Positions 57,829 to 64,000 of a DNA stretch of 64,000 bases are shown here, piece by piece. Position 1 is the first letter of the stretch; the number at the start of each line of letters is the position of its first letter. The stretch is from Anthonomus grandis grandis (taxonomy: Eukaryota; Arthropoda; Insecta; Coleoptera; Curculionidae): assembly GCF_022605725.1 (NCBI RefSeq), contig NC_065552.1, positions 30,453,879 through 30,517,878 on the forward strand, read 5' to 3'. The position numbers were made by a program, and so were the translations under genes. Under the pieces are notes generated by a model that did not search any database, was not told where the DNA came from, and saw nothing but the letters and a program-made list of their open reading frames with translations.

Positions 57829-59808
57829 ATGGACGAAGACTTGCTAATATCATTAGTGTCCCAGTATAAGGAACTATACGACACGGGAGATGCGAGGTAC
57901 CACGACGAACAGAGGAGAAACAATATATGGCAAGAAATTGCAGATTTATTGAAATTAAGGGGTGAGTACATAGGTATTTCAGACGCATTTATTTACCTAA
58001 TTAAATAATAATATGTCAGATACATATATGTAAAATAGACGGTAGCGAAGTATATATTATTCGTTATGACGAAATTCTCGTCTTATGACCTGTGATTGCC
58101 AAGGTAGTGATCCGAAATTCGATACAAAATATTGTTTAAACTTGTCCCGAATACTGAGAGCAAGTTGTGTTGCATTTCCACTAAAGTGTGGTAAATTCAC
58201 TAATCCTTCCAATGTTTCATTATTTTTTTTTAAATCGTCTTGTAACCCCACATTGGTAATTAAAAAGTTATGTAAACCACACGTTGCTGCCACTACAATG
58301 TTAATATGTTCAGGGGTCATGGATATTCGTCTTTCGTATATTCTAAACCTTCTGCATAGTATGCCAAACGCATTTTCACTGACCCGTTGTGCTCGGCTTA
58401 GCCTATAATTAAACACTTTCTTCTCTTCAGAGTCTAAAGTCTGGTTACCAGGATATGGTCTTATTAAATGCCTTCCCAAAGGAAATGCTGCATCTCCAAT
58501 AATAACATAAGGCATAGTATCTTCAGTGCCAGGAAGTGGTTTGTAATGAGGAATGTTCAGTCTGTTCTCTGCTAGTGCTTTTCCGAAATTGGAATTCGAA
58601 AAAATATTTCCATCGGAGTTTTTCCCTAGGCCGCCAATGTCGACCGCCAGAAATTTATAATCGGCGCCTACCAAAGCTAATAAAACCACACAAAATATTT
58701 TTTTACAGCCAAAGTATTTCGATCCACTTTTTGCGGGACATTCTATAACAACTTGTTTCCCGTCTAACGCCCCTATACAGTTGGGAAAATTCCATTTATC
58801 CCAAAACTGACAAGCTATTGTTTCCCATTGTTCTTCCGAAGGTGTGTCAATTTTCATTCTCTGCCATATTGCTGTACAAGTTTCGTAGACTATAGCTATT
58901 ACAGTCTTTTCTCCTAAACGAAAACTGAAAGCAAGTGATCGAAAAGAGTTGCCAGTCGCCAAAAACCTGGAAAAGAATTTAATTATTAGTGTTTATACCC
59001 GCAAAAAAAAAGAATATTGTTTATTTAATATATCCATACATTTTCTTTTTAGCATCCGAATGTCGGGACCGCTAGAAAAGGCTAAGAGACAACTTTAGGC
59101 GCGCAAAAAATTTGCGAAAAACCAAGAGCCGCTACAAAGAATAAGCCTATTTAAATATGAGGAAGAAATGCAATTTCTAACTTGTTACTTGGAAACTCAG
59201 GAAAAATGTTTAACAAACATTTCGAGACAGTCGAGTGATGATGAAGAAGCTGTGCTTGATAACATGTCGCCACCATCTACACCAGGGTCCCAATCCCAAA
59301 TGAGTTTCAATTCAACTGCTTCATGTTCAAAAAAAAAGAAAGTACAAGACGAATATGGCCAGTTCTCAACCTCGGCAAAAACACTGTTTCAGTCCTATAT
59401 TAAGAAAAAAGTATGACCAACCTCGCCAAGAACCTGACACAGTTTTGACAAACTTTTCCTGAAGACATCCAAATTCGTGTAAAATGTTCCGTCTTTAAAA
59501 TTATAAATGACGCTGAATTGGAAATGTTACAGCGAAAAGCAAGCCATGAACAATATTTTAATCGTCCTACTGTGCGGAGCCATTATCAGGAACCAGTCCG
59601 AATGCCAGTGTTACAGACAGGTCAAATTGCAACGACTGGATCAAATACTATGGTCCAAAGCAATGAACTTAGTTATTCGTTAGGATGGCAAGTTTATTCT
59701 CCAGTTTCACCTGGACAATCCTCACCAGTCGCACAAGCTGGACCAGCTGATCACGCAAACAAGACATATATGCAGATAGGAGAATTTCTAACGTTTCCTG
59801 AACGTTGA
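57829..59808 (+). pseudogene. Harbinger MADF-domain protein (two exons)
   Basis: The second protein of the element, thought in PIF/Harbinger systems to bind DNA and help import or target the transposase. Exon 1 (57,829-57,961) encodes MDEDLLISLVSQYKELYDTG and NNIWQEIADLLKLR. The donor GTGAGT and the acceptor TTTCTTTTTAG (ending 59,052) join it in phase to ASECRDR, a TAG where the family has Trp, and KRLRDNFRRAKN, completing a MADF (Myb/SANT-like) domain. A frameshift near 59,150 leads into a Ser-rich linker (SRQSSDDEEAV, SPPSTPGSQSQMSFNS). After a further frameshift near 59,420 comes FPEDIQIRVKCSVFKI, resembling a BESS-type C-terminal motif. Stop near 59,808. One nonsense change and two frameshifts; the 1,091-bp intron contains the transposase catalytic exon on the other strand. 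Confidence 0.82.
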
Positions 59809-60318
59809 TGTTAGTAGACTAACAACTTAATACATTTATATAGAAATTAGAATAAAATGTAGTAAGTATAAAAAATATGAATTAAAGTTTATCATCGCAG
59901 AAATAATAGTTTTTGATTTCATGCCGTGGAACATTAAAAAATGAGCTATGATCACTTTGCATAAAATTATTCTGATGCATGTTTCTTAATAAGAATACTA
60001 CTTACCTGAGACAGACAGGCAGTCGTTCATATGGCTCTACTGGTTCTCTAAATTTAGATTTTTGTTTTATAAGGTCGTTATTTAAAATATGCAGTATTTC
60101 TTCAAATTTTTCTTCTGATATACGAAAATATTCAAAAACTTTGTAGGGTCTTTTTTCAAATCTGGAATTAAATGGTGAAATTCTCCGTATAGTTTTCTTT
60201 GCCTGCATATATCGTGAACCCACATTTTATGTTTACGTTTCTTTTTTTCCATTTTTTCTTCCTCTTCCAGCAATATTTGAAACAGGAACAACTCTTCATC
60301 AGACGTATCTATTTCCAT
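58057..60318 (-). pseudogene. Harbinger transposase (two exons, HARBI1-like)
   Basis: The DDE_Tnp_4 nuclease of the element. Exon 1 (60,318 down to 60,006) starts MEIDTSDEELFLFQILLEE, continues MWVHDICRQRKLYGEFHHLI, has one frameshift near KKDPTKF, and ends KFREPVEPYERLPVCLR. The donor GTAAGT and the acceptor TTTTCCAG join it in phase to FLATGNSFRSLAFSFRLGEK. Exon 2 (58,966 down to 58,057) is uninterrupted, with the triad CIGALDGK (Asp about 67), VIIGDAAFPL (Asp about 157) and RVSENAFGIL (Glu about 196), counting from its second codon. All catalytic residues are kept, so only the exon-1 frameshift clearly inactivates it. The 1,039-bp intron holds the MADF gene's second exon on the opposite strand. 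Confidence 0.9.
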
Positions 60319-60998
60319 TTCAGAACTTTTTTATCAGTTCAATGATTAAAATGACTCAAATTTCAATAGTGTCGAAAACGCTCGTCCCACCCCATCTACA
60401 ATAAACACAAAAACGACTAAACTGAAACTGGCTAAACATACAGTATACCTAAAAATATCCGTCTTGCTGCGTCTATAGTGAACGCAGTTGCAAGAAATGC
60501 GGCCCGGTCCGCCCCGCCAGGATCCGTCTGAAGTAGACGCTAGCCTTTAAAGGACAAGGTATTTAAAATATTTAATACCGATCTCGGAACAAACATTTCG
60601 AACAATTCAATAAAAAAATGTCACCGTGTGCCATCAAGAAATCCAACTGATAAACCTCAGGCAGTGTTGGTGCGGTTTTCGTGCATCGAGGCCAAGCAAT
60701 CGGTACTTAAATCGCGACTTTCGCTTAAAAACAAACAAATACAAATCAAAGAAGACTTAAACAAAGTGCGTTTAAATTTATTTGAAAATGCGGTTGGAAA
60801 ATTTACTTTTAAAAATTATTCGTGGGTTTATAACGGTAATGTTTACGTCAAAAGGGTGATCAAATTCATAGAATTACTGACCTGGGGACCTGACAAATAT
60901 ATAAATTATCTTTTTTTTTTGGTGAGTTGAAAATATCTTATAGAATTTGATGATAGGGACGCTAATGTTCATTCATAATTTAATATATACATATTATA

Positions 60999-62673
60999 CA
61001 GAGTGGTCCATTTAACTTGAGACATCGCAATATCTCGAAAACTAAACATATATCCAGAAAATGTTTCAGGTGAAGTTTAAATGGTTTCCAGGGGGCCATA
61101 AAACGACGTCATTGGTTTGACCTTGAGTGGACGTCTTCAAGGTCAAATGAAGGTCAACTTCACTTTTTTGCACACAAACCTCTATTTTTTTAATAGTATC
61201 TGATTTAGCGTTAAAAAATAAGTAACTTTCATCTGACACTTTTTTACATGCGACCTTTCCTTTTCAAGGTAATAATTCTTGATTCTTTTACAAATTTTTT
61301 CCTTGACAATGACATTTGTCCTTGTAGGTAGTATCTGATGATTTATCAAAAGGAGTGAAAGTATCTTATGATAGAATTTTATCATCAACAGAATCGAAAA
61401 CTTGAACAGAGTGCAGCATCTGTAGAGTTGGTGGATCGCGATATACGATCTCCTTCAAATAACCCTATAGAAAAAATCTAAAGCCGTCAAATCAGGTGAC
61501 CGTGGCGGCCAGTGGACTGCTCCACCGTGAAATATCCAACGTCCATTGAAGTCACGATCCAACACTTGGCGCGCAACGCGTGAATAATGTGCAGGACAAC
61601 CATCATGCTGGTACCACATATTTAGTCTCACTTCAAAACACACATCTTCCAACAATACTGGTAGAATCTTCAGCAAAAAATTACGGTATTTTTGGTCATA
61701 TGACTTTATCATTGATGATGCTACACTAGACATTCACAAACCATGGCCGCTGATATTCTATCGCTCGAAACCACCTGGAATTTTCAACTGCCCAATAATG
61801 CGTGTTATGACGATTAACTACACCATAGTTTGTAAATGAAGCTTCATCGGTGAATAAGACGCGCAGAAAGAAATTGTTAATTTCATGCAACTGATTTTGG
61901 GCCCATTCACAAAACAACACTCGATTTTGGAAATCATTCCCGTGAAGCTCTTGATGTAACGACAAGTGATACGGATGAACTTTCAAAATTCTCAGAACAC
62001 CTGTTTTGGAGATTCCAAAAGCAGAAGAAATTGATCGTAAGCTGACTCCAGGATTATGGGCAACTGCAGCTAAGACGGCAATTTCATTATTTTGACCGGT
62101 AATGCTTCTCTTTCGTGATCGATTCTCACACTTCCATCTGCTATGAAGTGGTTCACTATACGATAAAATGATGCTCGCGATGGAAGTCGCCGTTGAGGAT
62201 GTCGCATGGTATACAGTTCAATGGCTCTATTAATATTCCGTTTAGATTCACCATAAATAAGGACCATTTCAACTTTTTCATTTATTGTTAGGCATTCCAT
62301 AGTCACTCAACAAAATAGTGAAATACTTGATAAGTGAATACTGTGAACCAAAATAATCTCTCATTTACTTTATTCATTAGTGTTTGTTTACAATCGCCTA
62401 AAATACCTGGGATAAACACGTGAAATCTGTTCACTATAGAAATTTTTTGCATCCTAACATTGACCATTGATCAACAATGCCTTGCCACAACAATATTGAA
62501 GAATTGCTGAACCAAAGCTATTCCTGTTTCTAATGTCACTGTCAAGGAAAAAATTCGTAAAAGAATTAGGAATTAATTTCTTGAAAAGGAGAGGTCGCAT
62601 GTAAAAAAGTGTTAGATGAATGTTACTTATTTTTTAATGCTAAATCAGAAACTTTAAAAAAAATAGAGGTTTT
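60999..62673 (-). mobile_element. Third DD36D element, right end truncated
   Basis: Left terminus CAGAGTGGTCCATTTAACTT follows TA (60,997-60,998). A long inverted repeat is shared between about 61,175-61,320 and 62,520-62,673 (landmarks GATTTAGCRTTAAAAAATAA, CTTTTTTACATGCGACCTYT, AATTTTTTCCTTGACARTGA). The outer 175 bp or so of the right repeat are missing, so the right end was lost. The architecture, long inverted repeats and a DUF4817/DDE_3 transposase, matches the element at 36.9 kb. Confidence 0.82.
61400..62306 (-). pseudogene. DD36D transposase of the DUF4817/DDE_3 type
   Basis: Minus strand from an in-frame ATG at 62,298-62,300 (MECLTINEKVEMVLIYGESK), with the helix-turn-helix text RRLPSRASFYRIVNHFIADG. 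Frameshifts follow, then KVHPYHLSLHQELHGNDFQN, FTDEASFTNYGVVNRHN (first Asp), MWYQHDGCPAHYSRVARQVL (second Asp) and HWPPRSPDLTALDFF (third Asp, 36 residues from the second). At 61,460 the family's Trp in FFLWG reads TAG, and the frame shifts into GYLKEIVYRDPPTLQMLHSV. The last 40-50 residues of the family are absent because the left inverted repeat follows directly. Dead copy. Confidence 0.85.
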
Positions 62674-63428
62674 TAAGGAATTTTGTAATATTTCAAATTT
62701 TGTAAAAGTGAATACACCTACCTATTAGTATTCTTTGTGCTTAATTGCAGTAATTTCTTGGTGACTAATAAACGTCTTATTATTAATATTATCATTATTA
62801 TATCATAGTTAAGAAGCACTGTATATAATAGAATTAGAAAATTAAGATACCAATTTAGTATGTCGTACATCTATCTAGAGCAAAACTACAAATTATTCTA
62901 TCATCAGATAATGTCTGATTATACCCTGTTCTTGTCTCGCACTTATAAGGACAAACAACAAGTTTGTCAGGCATCCTACAACTAAAATATGGCGCAGACG
63001 TAAAAATTGTACTCCTTCGGTGAAATTGGCTTAAAGTTTATCGGTATTACGACTCTGCACAACCCACAGATTGCCGTGTCACCCACAGCTAGTTTGTTTG
63101 GTGATTTTATCGTTTATTTTTGTTTGGCTTTATAAAGGGTTTCTAAATAAGATCACACAAAAAAAAATTTTTTTTCGTGTAAAGAGAAAATTTATAGTTC
63201 ACCTGAAAAGAATATGCGTAGTTAAATATTTAAATAGCAACCATAAAATCTCTGGCACAGTTTCAACCTTTTGTTAACATTTTGTATGGGTCATTTTTAG
63301 GACGTATAAAATTTTAAATTGGAACGAAACTGATGACAAATTTTTTATGCAAAGGGAATTTCCAGATTACGAAAACTTAACTGCAAATTTCCAACATTTA
63401 GTAAGTCCCCATTAAAAAAATTTATTTG
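62674..63428. other. Non-coding stretch
   Basis: No supported gene or repeat boundary. Confidence 0.5.
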
Positions 63429-63468
63429 AATAAAGTGGAGCATAGTGTTTCCTATGCTCCACTTTATT
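63429..63468. repeat. Perfect 17-bp hairpin with AATAAA on both strands
   Basis: AATAAAGTGGAGCATAG at 63,429-63,445 is exactly inverted at 63,452-63,468 around the loop TGTTTC. Each arm starts with AATAAA on its own strand, so the hairpin could offer a poly(A) signal to transcripts from either side. No gene is seen to end here. It could also be a minimal palindromic MITE. Confidence 0.85.
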
Positions 63469-63789
63469 TTTTCCTTTGATGTGTATGTATATATGTTTTA
63501 CAATAATAAACTGGATAGCTATGATCAGTGGGTAGACCAGGTTTATTGTAGGTGAAGCTATTTGATTCTTTATACGTATATTTTATTTTATAGGCTTCTG
63601 AATCTTTCGAAGTAGAGTTGTATCGTTTCCACACATAGAGTAGGGTATTGTAATTTTAAGGCAGTTGGCAGTCAAAAATGCTATATAGATCTCCTAATGA
63701 ATAAGTCGTGCTCCACTGAGGGTTATCAGAGGCGAACAGCTCTGGAAACACCAATAAGAGACTCTAATTTAAAAACAATCAGTGCTAAT

Positions 63790-64000
63790 CCCTCCCTAAT
63801 AATGTGGTCTGCAATTTCATAGTCCTTCCAACACCATCGGCATTCCGGGTTGTTCGCAATCTATAAGGTTATCTATAAGGTGCGATAATCAAGATTTAGT
63901 GTTGCTAGCTGAATTTCACGCTTCTTTAAATGTAGTAGTTGCCTGGAAAGGTAATCAAAGGAAACGGCCCTTCAATGTCTGCCTTAGCCTGTTTCCAGCC
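63790..64000 (-). pseudogene. RNase H LINE fragment, copy 3 (runs off window)
   Basis: The minus strand near 63,800-63,850 reads PECRWCWEDYEIADHI, a cysteine motif found after RNase H in I-like LINEs. The same nucleotides (GTCTGCAATTTCAT, CCATCGGCATTCCGGG) occur at 18.9 kb, and the corresponding PEC...C text occurs at 47.98 kb on the plus strand. The element continues beyond the right edge. Confidence 0.6.

Larger units (their letters stand above)
57554..60546. mobile_element. Complete PIF/Harbinger element with interlocked genes
   Basis: A 2,993-bp element flanked by TTA (57,551-57,553 and 60,547-60,549). The termini are AGGCTAGCGTCCACT and, as reverse complement, AGGCTAGCGTCTACT, each followed by CGGATC within about 15 bp. 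Inside are a MADF-type gene on the plus strand and the transposase on the minus strand. Each has a single inferred intron that encloses the other's second exon. Confidence 0.93.
57266..60930 (+). pseudogene. LINE ORF1 protein, split by a Harbinger insertion
   Basis: Plus-strand ORF1 of a Jockey/CR1-type LINE in two pieces. Before the insertion (to 57,553): FNEKFLEEVATKVFDILERK, a coiled-coil part (LNKVSAESKHLAISLNAVEQ) and RRKNLRIFGLQSTENEDSATL. After it (from 60,550): KDKVFKIFNTDLGTNIS, CHRVPSRNPTDKPQAVLVRF, LKSRLSLKNKQIQIKEDLNK and NGNVYVKRVIKFIEL. The two pieces join without a gap: ATL ends in the TTA that is duplicated at the Harbinger ends, and the next codon starts KDKV. The HR, RP..VRF and EDL.K motifs match the ORF1 at 26.1-26.7 kb in order. 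No ORF2 follows; the LINE is cut off before the next element at 60,999. Confidence 0.85.

Noticed and set aside
58085..58748. Plus-strand frames of 107 and 70 residues
   Set aside because: Antisense shadows of the Harbinger transposase catalytic exon.
63328..63345. CTGATGA resembling a hammerhead box
   Set aside because: No GAAA after a pairable stem, so the core is not formed.
1..64000. CRISPR arrays, operons, ribosome binding sites, tRNA or rRNA genes
   Set aside because: None seen; the repeats present are satellite, microsatellite or transposon ends, and the introns and TE families are eukaryotic.

Overview
This is a eukaryotic, AT-rich window, almost certainly from an insect. A large TE-rich genome such as a beetle's fits best, but the order cannot be fixed from sequence alone. 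I see no intact host protein-coding gene, rRNA, tRNA or CRISPR array. The window reads as intergenic or intronic DNA filled with dead or dying transposable elements, nested in each other, plus one satellite array. Nearly every protein-like frame belongs to a transposon family and carries stops or frameshifts.

Layout. 1-8.4 kb: non-coding DNA with a hammerhead-like motif (1.5 kb), a run of short palindromes (3.4-3.8 kb), a 5'-truncated LINE and a PIF/Harbinger transposase fragment. 8.47-10.91 kb: complete Tigger/pogo-type element with TA target duplication and a C-terminal PHD-like zinc finger. 12.81-15.70 kb: complete piggyBac element (TTAA) carrying a nested 602-bp MITE. 15.7-22.8 kb: non-coding DNA, an RNase H LINE fragment, a tandem repeat and a hairpin. 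22.8-26.75 kb: near full-length Jockey/CR1-like LINE on the minus strand. 29-32.3 kb: LTR-like promoter sequence tandemly duplicated with LINE pieces, then a second LINE with a third LINE inserted in it. 32.3-34.5 kb: second piggyBac. 36.09-39.47 kb: a DD36D Tc1/mariner-superfamily element with about 500-bp terminal inverted repeats, sitting inside another inverted-repeat element. 39.75-40.35 kb: internally deleted Harbinger. 40.4-51.2 kb: transposase fragments, a solo LTR inside a transposase, CR1-like, RNase H and Penelope-like fragments. 51.2-54.7 kb: satellite of two interspersed monomer lengths (about 339 and 366 bp). 57.3-60.9 kb: a LINE ORF1 split by a complete Harbinger. 61.0-62.7 kb: another DD36D element. 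The right edge holds a perfect hairpin and a third RNase H LINE fragment.

The most striking observation is the Harbinger at 57,554-60,546. It carries two genes on opposite strands, a DDE transposase (minus) and a MADF-domain protein (plus). Each appears to have one intron, and each gene's second exon lies inside the other gene's intron, so the genes interlock without exon overlap. The splice junctions restore recognisable protein domains in the right phase. The insertion itself is proven by the LINE ORF1 reading frame, which rejoins exactly at the duplicated TTA. The shorter Harbinger derivative at 39.7 kb keeps candidate first exons in the same two positions.

Insertions dated by nesting: solo LTR into a DD36D transposase (5-bp TSD); DD36D element into an inverted-repeat element; MITE into piggyBac; Harbinger into LINE ORF1; LINE 3' end into LINE RT. 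All family assignments come from motifs read by eye; no database search was run.
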